41,114 nucleotides of DNA from Lachnospiraceae bacterium (GCA_021771695.1 JAETON010000022.1:1-41114); one strand, 5' to 3'. Numbered from the stretch's first letter, positions 8,259 through 17,322 are shown. The notes: generated by a model not told the origin, from the sequence alone. Translations and numbers: made by a program.

Positions 8259-8681
8259 ATGTTAGACATTAAAGAAATCATGAATGTGATTCCTCATAGA
8301 AGTCCCTTTTTATTAGTGGACCGTGTAGAGGAAATGGAAGTAGGAAAACGTATTAAGGCAAAAAAATGTGTCAGTTATAATGAACCGTTTTTTGCAGGGC
8401 ATTTCCCTCAGGAACCAGTGATGCCGGGGGTTTTGATTATGGAAGCCTTGGCACAGGCAGGAGCAGTTTGCGCACTTTCCGCAGAAGAAAATAAAGGAAA
8501 GATTGCATTTCTTGGCGGAATTAATAAAGCAAAGTTTCGTGGAAAGGTTGTTCCGGGAGATGTACTGACATTGGAAGTTGAAATGATTAAAATCAAAGGA
8601 CCAGTCGGTGTTGGAAAAGGAACAGCATCTGTAGATGGAAAAGTTGTTGCGTCTGGTGAAATCACATTTATGATTGGATAA
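8259..8681 (+). CDS. fabZ: 3-hydroxyacyl-ACP dehydratase
   Basis: 140 aa hot-dog fold protein. Catalytic His48 in GHFPQEPVMPG and Glu62 in MEALAQ are both present, and HRSPFLLVDRV is near the N-terminus as in FabZ rather than FabA. It removes water from 3-hydroxyacyl-ACP to give the trans-2-enoyl form. It sits between accB and accC, the same order as in streptococcal fab clusters. Confidence 0.97.
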   Translation: MLDIKEIMNVIPHRSPFLLVDRVEEMEVGKRIKAKKCVSYNEPFFAGHFPQEPVMPGVLIMEALAQAGAVCALSAEENKGKIAFLGGINKAKFRGKVVPGDVLTLEVEMIKIKGPVGVGKGTASVDGKVVASGEITFMIG

Positions 8682-8697
8682 GAGAGGGTGTATCTTA

Positions 8698-10062
8698 ATG
8701 TTTAAAAAGATATTAATTGCAAACAGAGGAGAAATCGCAGTTCGTATTATCCGTGCGTGTCGTGAAATGGATATTTTATCTGTGGCGATTTGTTCTGAAG
8801 CGGACAAAGAAGCACTACATGCACAGCTTGCTGATGAAACTGTTTGTATTGGTCCGGCACCTGCGAAAGATAGTTATTTGGATATGGAACGTGTCATTGG
8901 TGCAGCCCTGGCAGTTGGTGCGGATGCTATTCATCCGGGATTTGGATTTTTATCAGAAAATAGTAAGTTTGTAAGAATGTGCGAAAAGTGTAATATAACA
9001 TTTATTGGACCATCAGCAGAAATTATTGATAAAATGGGAAATAAATCTGCTGCGAGAAAGACAATGATGGATGCAGGTGTGCCAGTCGTTCCGGGAACAA
9101 AAGATGCAGTATATGAAGCAGAAGAAGGACAAGAAATTGCAGACAGCATGGGATATCCGGTAATGATTAAGGCTTCTGCAGGAGGCGGTGGAAAAGGTAT
9201 GCGCGTATGTTATTCCTCTGAGGAATTTGTACATACTTTTGAAACTGCAAAGCTGGAAGCAGAAAATGCTTTTGGCGACGGCACTATGTATATTGAAAAA
9301 TATATCGAAGACCCGCGGCATATTGAATTTCAGATTCTTGCAGATAAGTTTGGAAATGTGGTCCACTTGGGTGAAAGAGACTGTTCTATTCAGAGAAGAC
9401 ATCAGAAACTGATTGAAGAATCACCATCTCCGGCAATTAACGAAGAACTGCGTGAGAAAATGGGGGCAGTTGCAATAAAAGCGGCGAAAGCAGCAGGATA
9501 TTACAGTGCCGGTACCATAGAGTTTTTGAAGGATAAACATGGAGATTTCTACTTCATTGAAATGAATACAAGAATCCAGGTAGAACATCCGGTAACAGAG
9601 TGGGTAACTGGAATTGATTTGATTCGTGAGCAAATCCGCATTGCAGCAGGACAGCATTTAACATATGGTCAGGATGAAATCAGTGTCCGTGGGCATGCAA
9701 TTGAAGTAAGAATTAATGCAGAGGATACAGAACATGATTTCCGCCCAAGTCCGGGAACAGTTACGAATGTACATTTTCCAGGAGGAAAAGGAGTTCGTAT
9801 TGATTCTGCATTATTTTCTGGATATGCGATACCGCCATATTATGATTCGATGGTAGCAAAATTGATTGTGTATGATAAAAACAGGGAGCTGGCATTGCGG
9901 AAACTCCGAAATGCATTGGGAGAGCTGGTTTTGGAAGGAATAAAAACCAATATTGATTATCAGTATGAGATTATTAATAACGAAGAATTTCTAAAAGGTG
10001 AGGTAGATACTGGATTTATCGAAAGATTCCAAAAACTTAGAGAGCAACAGGAAGAGGAATAG
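8698..10062 (+). CDS. accC: biotin carboxylase subunit of acetyl-CoA carboxylase
   Basis: 454 aa from the ATG at 8698, chosen because the protein then opens MFKKILIANRGEIA as in AccC and GAGAGGG lies upstream; the extra in-frame codons overlap fabZ. It has the N-terminal biotin-carboxylase domain, the ATP-grasp glycine loop GGGGKG at residues 162-167, and the metal/bicarbonate segment EMNTRIQVEHPV (Arg292, Glu296). It carboxylates the biotin on AccB using ATP and bicarbonate. It lacks a BCCP domain of its own, as expected for a multi-subunit enzyme. Confidence 0.97.
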   Translation: MFKKILIANRGEIAVRIIRACREMDILSVAICSEADKEALHAQLADETVCIGPAPAKDSYLDMERVIGAALAVGADAIHPGFGFLSENSKFVRMCEKCNITFIGPSAEIIDKMGNKSAARKTMMDAGVPVVPGTKDAVYEAEEGQEIADSMGYPVMIKASAGGGGKGMRVCYSSEEFVHTFETAKLEAENAFGDGTMYIEKYIEDPRHIEFQILADKFGNVVHLGERDCSIQRRHQKLIEESPSPAINEELREKMGAVAIKAAKAAGYYSAGTIEFLKDKHGDFYFIEMNTRIQVEHPVTEWVTGIDLIREQIRIAAGQHLTYGQDEISVRGHAIEVRINAEDTEHDFRPSPGTVTNVHFPGGKGVRIDSALFSGYAIPPYYDSMVAKLIVYDKNRELALRKLRNALGELVLEGIKTNIDYQYEIINNEEFLKGEVDTGFIERFQKLREQQEEE

Positions 10063-10089
10063 GAGACAAGGGAAGCCAGGTGAGAAAAT

Positions 10090-10971
10090 ATGCCATTAAA
10101 AGAAATGTTTAAAAAGAGGACATTGACGCCGCAGGAAAAGAAACAGGCGGAAAGAGTCCGAAAAGCAAAAGATACGTTGTTGGAATTTCAAGTTCCAGAC
10201 GGATTGTTTCAGAAATGCACTCATTGTGGAAAAACAGTATATAACGAAGATATTATTGAAAATTATTATGTATGTCCATATTGTGGAAGTTATTTTAGAG
10301 TACGGCCAAGAACGAGGATTGCCATGGTGCTTGATAAAAATACATTTCAAGAATGGGATGAAAAAATGGAGACCAGTGATCCATTGAAATTTCCAGGATA
10401 TAAAAAGAAACTAGAACGGCAGCAGGCAGTCACCAATCTGGATGAAGCAGTTATTACAGGAAAAGGAAAAATTTGTGGAAAAGATGTAGTGATTGCTGTC
10501 ATGGGTGCAGATTTTATGATGGGAAGCATGGGAGAAGTTGTAGGAGAAAAGATTACCCGTGCAGTAGAAAAAGCAACAAAATTAAGACTTCCAGTGATTA
10601 TTTTTACCTGTTCCGGCGGTGCCAGAATGCAGGAAGGAATTATATCTTTGATGCAGATGGCGAAAACCTCGGCAGCATTAAAGAAACACGACGAAGCAGG
10701 GCTGCTTTATATTACTGTTTTGACAGACCCGACAACTGGAGGCGTTACAGCCAGTTTTGCAATGCTTGGTGATGTGATTTTAGCAGAACCGGGGGCATTG
10801 ATTGGATTTGCAGGTCCTAGGGTGATTGAACAAACCATTGGACAGAAACTGCCGGAAGGATTTCAAAGTGCAGAGTTTTTATTGGAACATGGATTTGCAG
10901 ATAAGATCGTAGAACGTAAAAATCTGCGGAAAGTATTAGCCACTGTAATAAGGAGTTGTGAGTATGAGTAA
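10090..10971 (+). CDS. accD: acetyl-CoA carboxylase carboxyltransferase beta subunit
   Basis: 293 aa. The N-terminal zinc ribbon is complete: Cys43, Cys46, Cys62 and Cys65 in CTHC and CPYC. The carboxyltransferase core follows, with [11 protein letters not shown] and the oxyanion-type segment [10 protein letters not shown]. With AccA it transfers the carboxyl group from biotin to acetyl-CoA. The end overlaps accA by 8 bp, in line with equal production of the two subunits. Confidence 0.97.
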   Translation: MPLKEMFKKRTLTPQEKKQAERVRKAKDTLLEFQVPDGLFQKCTHCGKTVYNEDIIENYYVCPYCGSYFRVRPRTRIAMVLDKNTFQEWDEKMETSDPLKFPGYKKKLERQQAVTNLDEAVITGKGKICGKDVVIAVMGADFMMGSMGEVVGEKITRAVEKATKLRLPVIIFTCSGGARMQEGIISLMQMAKTSAALKKHDEAGLLYITVLTDPTTGGVTASFAMLGDVILAEPGALIGFAGPRVIEQTIGQKLPEGFQSAEFLLEHGFADKIVERKNLRKVLATVIRSCEYE

Positions 10972-11755
10972 TAATTTTACGCCTTGGGAAAGGGTTGAAA
11001 TATCAAGATCATCAGAACGTCCAACAAGCCTTGATTATATTACTGCTATTTTTGATCGATATATGTCTTTGCATGGTGACAGACTTTTTGGGGATGACAA
11101 AGCGATTGTAGGGGGACTGGCATCCATTGCCGGAAGACCTGTAACTGTCATTGGACAGCAGAAAGGGCGTTCAACGAAAGAAAATATTAAGAGAAATTTT
11201 GGTATGCCTTCTCCAGAGGGATATCGAAAATCTCTAAGATTAATGAAACAGGCAGAAAAATTCCATCGTCCGATTATTCTATTTGTCGATACACCGGGGG
11301 CTTTCTGCGGAATTGAAGCAGAAGAAGGCGGAGTTGGAGAAGCAATTGCGAAAAATTTATTTGAAATGTCAAATATCAAGGTGCCGATTCTTTCTATTAT
11401 GATTGGAGAAGGCGGGAGCGGAGGAGCTCTTGCTATGGCAGTTGGAAATGAAGTATGGAGTTTGGAGAACTCTACATATTCTATCCTTTCTCCGGAAGGG
11501 TTTGCTGCAATTCTTTGGAAAGATGGAAACCGTGCATCAGAAGCTGCAAAAGTTATGAAAATCACAGCACAAGATTTAAAAGAACTGGGAATCATTGAGC
11601 AAATTATAGAAGAACCAGAACCTGCATGTCTTGACAATATTATGGATATTTCTGAAAAGATGCGGACAATGATTTGTGGATTTTTAAATAAATATGACCA
11701 AAAAACCCAGGAGGAGATTGTAGACGAGCGCTATGACCGTTTCCGCAAATTTTAA
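10964..11755 (+). CDS. accA: acetyl-CoA carboxylase carboxyltransferase alpha subunit
   Basis: 263 aa from the ATG at 10964, 8 bp after AGGAG; a GTG two codons earlier is possible but too near the ribosome site. It is shorter than E. coli AccA (319 aa) because the N-terminal extension is reduced, which is common in Firmicutes. Typical segments are [29 protein letters not shown] and [11 protein letters not shown]. It pairs with AccD. Confidence 0.96.
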   Translation: MSNNFTPWERVEISRSSERPTSLDYITAIFDRYMSLHGDRLFGDDKAIVGGLASIAGRPVTVIGQQKGRSTKENIKRNFGMPSPEGYRKSLRLMKQAEKFHRPIILFVDTPGAFCGIEAEEGGVGEAIAKNLFEMSNIKVPILSIMIGEGGSGGALAMAVGNEVWSLENSTYSILSPEGFAAILWKDGNRASEAAKVMKITAQDLKELGIIEQIIEEPEPACLDNIMDISEKMRTMICGFLNKYDQKTQEEIVDERYDRFRKF

Positions 11756-11767
11756 AGGAGGAAACCT

Positions 11768-12820
11768 TTGAAAGAATTAAAAATAGGAAATTTAACAGCT
11801 AAAATTCCCATTATCCAAGGAGGTATGGGGATTGGAGTCAGTCTAAGTTCTTTAGCAGGAGCTGTAGCAAAAGAAGGCGGAATCGGGGTATTGTCTGCTG
11901 CCCAGATCGGCTATCAGGAACCGGACTTTAAAGAGAATCCTGAAAAAGCAAATTTACGTGCCATAGGAAAACACATTAAGCGGGCACGAGAGATTGCGGG
12001 CGGCGGAATTCTTGGAATAAATATTATGGCTGTGACGAGAAATTATGCGGCCTATGTAAAAGAAGCCATTGCCAATGGGATAGATATGATTATTACCGGA
12101 GCAGGACTTCCAACGGAACTGCCGGCTATTGCCAAAGGTTCTGCAGCTAAATTGGTGCCGATTGTGTCACCTGCAAAATCAGCCAGAGTGATTTTAAAAT
12201 TATGGGATAAAAAACATCACACAGCACCGGATGCATTGATTATTGAAGGTCCGAAAGCAGGAGGGCATTTGGGCTTTAAATATGATGACTTGATGGATCC
12301 TCAGGTAGACGAAAAGCACGATGAGGATGTTCAGAAGATTCTTCAGATGGTAAAACCGTATGAAGAAAAGTATGGAAAAGAAATCCCTGTTATTGTAGCA
12401 GGTGGTATTTCAGGGAAAGAGGAAATGAATCATTATATGGATATGGGAGCTTCCGGTATCCAAATTGCGACACCTTTTGTAGTTACACAAGAGTGTGATG
12501 CAAGTCAGGCATACAAAGACACTTATTTAAATTGTAAGCAGGAAGATATTATGATTGTAAAGAGTCCGGTGGGAATGCCGGGACGTGCGATCCGGAATAA
12601 ATTTATGGATTTGGTGAAAGAAAAAGGACGGATTGCACCAAAGCAGTGTTACCGATGTATGGAAAGGTGTAATGCAAAGGAAACGATTTACTGTATCTCT
12701 CAAGGTTTAATCAATGCAGTAGAAGGAAAAATAGATGATGCTTTGTTATTCTGTGGTGCAGATGCATGGAAATATAATAAGATGTCAACGGTAAAAGAAG
12801 TCATAGAACGATATATATAA
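11768..12820 (+). CDS. FabK-like flavoprotein, probable enoyl-ACP reductase (nitronate monooxygenase family)
   Basis: 350 aa, TTG start 9 bp after AAGGAGG. The TIM-barrel features of the FabK / nitronate monooxygenase family are present: IIQGGMGIGVS (residues 15-25), ITGAG (109-113), EGPKAGGHLG with His167 at the position of the FabK catalytic His, and VAGGISG. Its place at the end of a cluster without fabI or fabL makes enoyl-ACP reduction the best guess. Unlike classical FabK it has a C-terminal set Cys294-x2-Cys297-x3-Cys301-x7-Cys309, plus Cys329, which could bind a metal or Fe-S cluster. A nitronate monooxygenase or another FMN oxidoreductase is the alternative. Confidence 0.75.
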   Translation: MKELKIGNLTAKIPIIQGGMGIGVSLSSLAGAVAKEGGIGVLSAAQIGYQEPDFKENPEKANLRAIGKHIKRAREIAGGGILGINIMAVTRNYAAYVKEAIANGIDMIITGAGLPTELPAIAKGSAAKLVPIVSPAKSARVILKLWDKKHHTAPDALIIEGPKAGGHLGFKYDDLMDPQVDEKHDEDVQKILQMVKPYEEKYGKEIPVIVAGGISGKEEMNHYMDMGASGIQIATPFVVTQECDASQAYKDTYLNCKQEDIMIVKSPVGMPGRAIRNKFMDLVKEKGRIAPKQCYRCMERCNAKETIYCISQGLINAVEGKIDDALLFCGADAWKYNKMSTVKEVIERYI

Positions 12821-12831
12821 AAATGTTTCAT

Positions 12832-12871
12832 AAAAAAAGATTCAGATGCGAAAGTGTCTGAATCTTTTTTT
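12832..12871. terminator. bidirectional terminator, fab cluster / deoR-type gene
   Basis: A7-GATTCAGA, a 10-base apex and TCTGAATC-T7 form a stem that has a T-run on both strands. It ends the fatty acid cluster coming from the left and the DeoR-type gene coming from the right. Confidence 0.92.
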
Positions 12872-12885
12872 GTACAACTATTTGA

Positions 12886-13653
12886 TTAAATATCTACTAA
12901 AATAACATCGGTCATTTCTTTGATGGAATCGTAAATTGGTTTTGGCAGATTACTGTCTGTTATGAAATGATCAATGTCCCTCCAGCTGGCATATTGAACT
13001 AAGGCAGAAGTGGAAGCTTTGGAGCTGTCGGAAATGACAACATTCATCTTAGAATTTGGAACAATCGCTTGTTTTACCTGAGCATCTGCAAAAGCGGAGA
13101 CTGCCGGACCCTTATGCTGCTCAAAACCATTCGTACCTAAAAATGAAACAGCAACTTTTAAATTGTTGATAAAATTGGTTGTCTGAAATCCTTCTGCTGA
13201 CATATTAGAAGCATTTAATTGTCCGCCGGTAATAATCGTTGTATTATCACTATTGATTAAAACATTGGCAGCACTTAAAGAAGATGTAACAATGGTATGA
13301 TTGGAACGCTGGCTTAATAACTTTGCAAGGTGTACAATAGTGCTTCCGGCATCTAAATAAATAACACCTTTCTGTGGAACGAATTCTAAAGCTTTTTCAC
13401 AAAGTTTAATTTTGATATCAGCATCTTTGTTAATTCTAGGTTCGATTGGAACGTTGCCGAACTCATAAATGGATGTTGCACCTCCATGGCTTCTTTGCGC
13501 AGCTCCAATATCATTTAAATAGGATAAATCTCTTCGGATTGTTTCTCTGGATACTTGAAAGGTTTCCGCTAATTGTCCGATTTTTACGCTTCCATTGTCA
13601 TGAAGCAGTTTTAATATTTCTTTTTGCCGTTCTGCAGCAATTAATTTTCCCAT
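12886..13653 (-). CDS. DeoR-family transcriptional regulator
   Basis: 255 aa from the ATG at 13653 (GGAGGAGA upstream). The frame stays open to 13887, but that part is A/T-rich promoter DNA and gives an implausible Cys/Leu-rich leader. The N-terminus ERQKEILKLLHDNGSVKIGQLAETF with VSRETIRRDLSYL is the DeoR helix-turn-helix. The C-terminal DeoRC sensor domain has the sugar-phosphate-type segments YLDAGSTI and VTSSL. It is transcribed divergently from the sugar-phosphate operon and very likely controls it, with a phosphorylated intermediate as effector. Confidence 0.93.
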   Translation of the reverse strand: MGKLIAAERQKEILKLLHDNGSVKIGQLAETFQVSRETIRRDLSYLNDIGAAQRSHGGATSIYEFGNVPIEPRINKDADIKIKLCEKALEFVPQKGVIYLDAGSTIVHLAKLLSQRSNHTIVTSSLSAANVLINSDNTTIITGGQLNASNMSAEGFQTTNFINNLKVAVSFLGTNGFEQHKGPAVSAFADAQVKQAIVPNSKMNVVISDSSKASTSALVQYASWRDIDHFITDSNLPKPIYDSIKEMTDVILVDI

Positions 13654-13681
13654 GGTGAATCTCCTCCCTGTGTATATATTT

Positions 13682-13710
13682 ATTTTACAATATGAAATGT
13701 AATTCGTCAA
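13682..13710 (-). promoter_or_regulatory. promoter of the DeoR-type gene
   Basis: On the minus strand TTGACG (13710-13705), a 17-bp spacer and TAAAAT (13687-13682), about 29 bp before the ATG. Confidence 0.7.
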
Positions 13711-13734
13711 TGTACAAGAAACACAAAAAAACTC

Positions 13735-13753
13735 AAAAATCCACAAAAATGCA
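13735..13753 (+). promoter_or_regulatory. upstream operator-like repeat pair
   Basis: AAAAATCCA (13735-13743) and AAAAATGCA (13745-13753) lie one helical turn apart, just upstream of the -35 box of the sugar-phosphate operon. The same word recurs twice downstream of the start. Binding by the neighbouring DeoR-type protein is inferred. Confidence 0.55.
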
Positions 13754-13762
13754 AAATACATA

Positions 13763-13791
13763 TTGACAAATAAGCGATATAATAATAAAAT
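13763..13791 (+). promoter_or_regulatory. promoter of the hexulose-phosphate/polyol operon
   Basis: TTGACA (13763-13768), a 17-bp spacer and TAAAAT (13786-13791). The expected start is near 13798, giving a leader of about 80 nt. Confidence 0.75.
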
Positions 13792-13807
13792 AACATCATA
13801 AAGCAAC

Positions 13808-13828
13808 AAAAATGCACATAAAAATGCA
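13808..13828 (+). promoter_or_regulatory. downstream operator-like repeat pair
   Basis: AAAAATGCA occurs at 13808-13816 and again at 13820-13828, 12 bp apart, inside the early transcribed region. Together with the pair at 13735-13753 it brackets the promoter, an arrangement suited to repression by looping. Confidence 0.55.
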
Positions 13829-13877
13829 ACATTCAGAACAGTAACACCACAAATACATAGCGAGGAGGCCGCAGAGC

Positions 13878-14441
13878 ATGGAAGCAAAAAAATTAAGGAT
13901 TATTACCGATGAATTATCAAAATTCTCAGGAATGGTACAGGAAGAAGAAGTACAGGCGCTGGCAGATGCAATTAAAGAAGCAAACAAGATTTTCTTAGCA
14001 GGCGCAGGACGATCAGGACTTGCTGCAAGAGCATTTACAAACCGCTTGCTGCATATGGGATTTGATGTACATTTTGTTGGAGAAATTTCTTGTCCGCCAA
14101 TCAAAGAAGGAGATTTGATTATCCTTGGTTCTGGTTCTGGAACAACACAGAGTTTGATTGTTATGGGAGAAAAAGCAAAAGGAGTTGGAGCCAAAATTGC
14201 AACAGTTACAATGTTCCCAACACATACCATTGGACAGATGGCAGATGTTATTGTCACAGTTCCGGGTTCCACACCAAAGAAAGCAGAAGGAGAAAAGAAT
14301 CTGGCAGAATCTAATCAGCCAATGGGAAATCTGTTTGAACAGATGAGCTGGCTGACATATGACAGCATTATTATGGTTTTGATGGATGATTTAAATCAGA
14401 CCAGTGAAGAAATGGTGGCACGTCATACCAATTTAGAGTAA
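13878..14441 (+). CDS. SIS-domain protein, 6-phospho-3-hexuloisomerase-like (copy 1)
   Basis: 187 aa, start behind GAGGAGG. A single SIS domain with GAGRSGLAARAF (about residues 42-53) and SGSGTTQSL (about 84-92) matches the small PHI/HxlB family, which interconverts 3-hexulose-6-phosphate and fructose-6-phosphate. The C-terminal part FEQMSWLTYDSIIM is also typical. It opens the DeoR-linked operon and is followed 12 bp later by dhaK. A clearly related second copy lies at 17344. The enzyme class is fairly sure; the true sugar phosphate is not, since a C5 or other ketose phosphate is possible. Confidence 0.82.
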   Translation: MEAKKLRIITDELSKFSGMVQEEEVQALADAIKEANKIFLAGAGRSGLAARAFTNRLLHMGFDVHFVGEISCPPIKEGDLIILGSGSGTTQSLIVMGEKAKGVGAKIATVTMFPTHTIGQMADVIVTVPGSTPKKAEGEKNLAESNQPMGNLFEQMSWLTYDSIIMVLMDDLNQTSEEMVARHTNLE

Positions 14442-14453
14442 AAGGAGAAAAAA

Positions 14454-15452
14454 ATGCAGAGATTTGTGAATGATCCGGATTATATTGTAGAAGATATGGT
14501 CAAAGGATTTGTAAAAGCTCATGATGATTTGATTGTACGCTCAGAGAACAATGACCGTGTAGTAAAATACAAAAATGCTCCGGTAGAAGGGAAAGTTGGA
14601 TTGGTAACCGGCGGAGGAAGCGGACATGAGCCGGCATTTCTCGGATATGTTGGAAAAAATATGATGGATGCAGTTGCCGTCGGTGAAGTATTTTCATCAC
14701 CATCTGCACAGGCATTTTATGATGCATTCATGGAAGTTGACGCAGGAAAAGGTGTTGCATGTTTGTTTGGAAATTATGCCGGAGACAACATGAATGTAAA
14801 AATGGCAGTCCGTAAAGCAAAAAAACAGGGAGTTACCGTAAAATATGTTGTTGCAACGGATGATGTGGCATCTTCACCAAAAAAAACAAAAGAAAAACGC
14901 CATGGAATTGCCGGCGGAGTCTTTATGTGGAAAATCGGTGGAGCCAAAGCAGCATTGGGCGGAACACTGGATGAAGTCATTGAGACTGCACAGAAGGTTG
15001 TAGATAACACAAGAAGTATTTGCGTGGGATTGGAACCATGTGCAATTCCTGCGGTTGGACATCCAAATTTCCAAATCGCTGACGGTGATATGGAAGTCGG
15101 TATCGGGCATCACGGAGAACCGGGAATCAATGTGCAGAAATTAAAACCTGCCAAAGATATTGCAAGAAATATGGCAAAAGCAGTCATTGATGATTTGGAG
15201 CCGGACAGCGGTGATGAAGTAGCAGTATTACTTTCTGGATTAGGGGCAACACCGATTATGGAACTGTATGTTTTATACGATGATATTGAAGCGTATTTAA
15301 AAGAGCAGGGATTGTCTATTTACCGGGTATTTGTAGGCGACTATGTTACTTCTTTAGATATGAACGGGGCAGCGTTGACCGTGATGAAATTGGATGATGA
15401 GCTGAAAGAATTATTAGATTATGAAGCAAAATCACCAGGAATAGAAATATAA
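14454..15452 (+). CDS. dhaK: dihydroxyacetone kinase subunit DhaK-like
   Basis: 332 aa, full length for DhaK. The family marks are present: GGGSGHEPAFLGYVG (residues 53-67), GNYAGDNMN, and GIGHHGEPG with His220 at the place of the histidine that binds the substrate carbonyl covalently. DhaK only binds the ketose; phosphoryl transfer needs DhaL (ATP or PTS-linked DhaM). Neither dhaL nor dhaM follows, so the partner is elsewhere or the protein has another job, such as binding a different short ketose (erythrulose-type). It lies between the isomerase and mtlD in one operon. Confidence 0.88.
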   Translation: MQRFVNDPDYIVEDMVKGFVKAHDDLIVRSENNDRVVKYKNAPVEGKVGLVTGGGSGHEPAFLGYVGKNMMDAVAVGEVFSSPSAQAFYDAFMEVDAGKGVACLFGNYAGDNMNVKMAVRKAKKQGVTVKYVVATDDVASSPKKTKEKRHGIAGGVFMWKIGGAKAALGGTLDEVIETAQKVVDNTRSICVGLEPCAIPAVGHPNFQIADGDMEVGIGHHGEPGINVQKLKPAKDIARNMAKAVIDDLEPDSGDEVAVLLSGLGATPIMELYVLYDDIEAYLKEQGLSIYRVFVGDYVTSLDMNGAALTVMKLDDELKELLDYEAKSPGIEI

Positions 15453-15481
15453 GCAAAAATTAGTTTTATGGAGGAAATAAA

Positions 15482-16639
15482 ATGAAAGCAGTACATTTTG
15501 GTGCGGGGAAAATCGGAAGAGGATTTATTGCAGACCTTCTTTGCGACACGGGGTATGAAATTATTTTCGTTGATGTCAATGAAAAATTAAATGAAGAACT
15601 GAATAAATATCACAATTACTATTTGTATGTGATTGAAGAAGATTATAAGAGAAAAGAAATCGACAAGGTTTCTGCATTATCTCCAATTACACAGCCGGAC
15701 GAAGTCGTACAGGCAATTGTAGATGCAGATTTAGTAACTACAGCAGTTTTAGCAGACAACTTTCCGAAAATCGCAGGAAATCTTGCAAAAGGATTAAAAG
15801 CAAGATTAGATGCAGGAAAAGAAAGAATGAATGTCATTCCATGTGAAAATGCATTATTCTGCGGAGATATGCTGAAGAAAGAATTAGTAAGCACTGGATT
15901 GATTACAGAAGAAGAATTAGATCAGATCGCAGCAGTACCAAACACAGCAGTAGACCGTATGGTATTCGGGACTGACCGTGATGGCAGAGACGGAATTGAA
16001 ATAGGAAAGGATCACGAACTGGCAGTAGAAGTAAATAAACTGACAGATCCGGAGAACCCGCCAATCAAAGGTGCAGAATATACAGACAATCTTCAGAAAT
16101 TCTTAGAGAGAAAACTTTATACAATTAACTGTGGACATGCATGGTCTGGATATATGGCTCATTTAATGGGATATGAAATTATTCAGGATTATTTTGCATC
16201 TGAAGAAAATGTACAGATGACAAAAGACGTTATGTTTGAAGTTGCAGCATTATTAGAGAAGAAACACGGATTTACACACCAGGAAATGGCAGATTATATT
16301 GAATTTGCAGTAAATAGATTCTTGACACCTGGAATTATAGATACCGTATCACGTATTTCCAGAGCACCAATCCGTAAATTAGGACCAAGCGACCGCTTAG
16401 TAGGACCTGCTTCCCAGTGTGAAGAAGCCGGACTTGCAAATGCAATGTTATTGAAAGGAATTGCAGCAGCATTTTTATTTGATGTAAAAGATGATGAGCA
16501 GTCTGTAGAATTACTTGCATATGTGGAGGAAAATGGAATTGAAAAAGCTGTACCTTATTATACAGGAATTGAGGCAGGAAGCAGAATGTTTGAAGAAATT
16601 GTAAAAAATTATAATGAATTAAAAGCACAGTATAAATAG
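15482..16639 (+). CDS. mtlD: mannitol-1-phosphate 5-dehydrogenase
   Basis: 385 aa, the length of MtlD. The NAD-binding loop HFGAGKIGRGF (residues 5-15) and the catalytic segment ERKLYTINCGHA (Lys211, His219) agree with the polyol-phosphate dehydrogenases. It oxidises mannitol-1-phosphate to fructose-6-phosphate with NAD. No PTS mannitol permease (mtlA/mtlF) is nearby, so its substrate either comes from a transporter encoded elsewhere or is another hexitol phosphate. Fructose-6-phosphate is also the substrate of the flanking isomerases, which ties the gene to its operon. Confidence 0.9.
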   Translation: MKAVHFGAGKIGRGFIADLLCDTGYEIIFVDVNEKLNEELNKYHNYYLYVIEEDYKRKEIDKVSALSPITQPDEVVQAIVDADLVTTAVLADNFPKIAGNLAKGLKARLDAGKERMNVIPCENALFCGDMLKKELVSTGLITEEELDQIAAVPNTAVDRMVFGTDRDGRDGIEIGKDHELAVEVNKLTDPENPPIKGAEYTDNLQKFLERKLYTINCGHAWSGYMAHLMGYEIIQDYFASEENVQMTKDVMFEVAALLEKKHGFTHQEMADYIEFAVNRFLTPGIIDTVSRISRAPIRKLGPSDRLVGPASQCEEAGLANAMLLKGIAAAFLFDVKDDEQSVELLAYVEENGIEKAVPYYTGIEAGSRMFEEIVKNYNELKAQYK

Positions 16640-16695
16640 AAATAAGAAATATAAAACAACCATGTATATTTTATAAAATTTTAGGAGGAAGAATC

Positions 16696-17322
16696 ATGAA
16701 ATTACAATTGGCTTTGGATGAAATGAAAATGGATGCAGCAATGGAATTAATGGAGAAAGTAAAAGATTATGTAGATATTATCGAGATTGGAACTCCATTT
16801 TGTCTGGATGCTGGAAATAGTGCAGTAGAAGCATTTAAGAAGGCATATCCTGATAAAGAAGTTTTGGCAGACTGCAAGATTATGGATGGCGGATATCTGG
16901 AAACAGAAAATGCTATTAAAGCTGGAGCTGATTATGTAACAGTATGTGCAACTGCTGATTTATTAACAGTAAAAGGTGCTTTTAAAGCAACACAGGATTA
17001 TGGAAAACAATTAGTCGTTGATATGATTACAATTGAAGACATTCCTGCAAAAGTAGCAGAATTAGAAGAAGTTGGAGTTGATGTACTGGCTGTACATACA
17101 GGAGCAGATGCACAAGCAGTTGGCAGAGAACCAATTCAGGATTTAGAAGTTATGGTTGGATGTGCTAAAAAATCTAAGATTGCAGTAGCTGGAGGAATCA
17201 ACAGCAAGACAATCGGTAAATATGCAGCATTAAAACCAGACATTGTAATTGTAGGTTCTGCAATCGGACGTGCAGAAGATCCAGTTGCAGAAGCAAAAGC
17301 AATCAAAGAGGCTATGTTATAA
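16696..17322 (+). CDS. 3-hexulose-6-phosphate synthase-like (OMP decarboxylase superfamily)
   Basis: 208 aa, start behind AGGAGG. The motif D-x-K-x-x-D appears as ADCKIMDGG (Asp59, Lys61, Asp64); VDIIEIGTPF, VHTGAD and VAGGI complete the HPS/KGPDC barrel. HPS joins formaldehyde to ribulose-5-phosphate or, in reverse, cleaves hexulose-6-phosphate. Association with two PHI-like genes favours HPS over 3-keto-L-gulonate-6-phosphate decarboxylase, but both share this motif and the choice is not certain. Confidence 0.82.
   Translation: MKLQLALDEMKMDAAMELMEKVKDYVDIIEIGTPFCLDAGNSAVEAFKKAYPDKEVLADCKIMDGGYLETENAIKAGADYVTVCATADLLTVKGAFKATQDYGKQLVVDMITIEDIPAKVAELEEVGVDVLAVHTGADAQAVGREPIQDLEVMVGCAKKSKIAVAGGINSKTIGKYAALKPDIVIVGSAIGRAEDPVAEAKAIKEAML

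Noticed and set aside
13778-13783. Perfect TATAAT near the sugar-phosphate operon
   Set aside because: Only 9 bp separate it from TTGACA; TAAAAT at 13786-13791 has the correct 17-bp spacing.
13654-13887. N-terminal extension of the DeoR-type protein
   Set aside because: The extension covers A/T-rich promoter DNA; a good ribosome site and a typical DeoR N-terminus begin at 13653.
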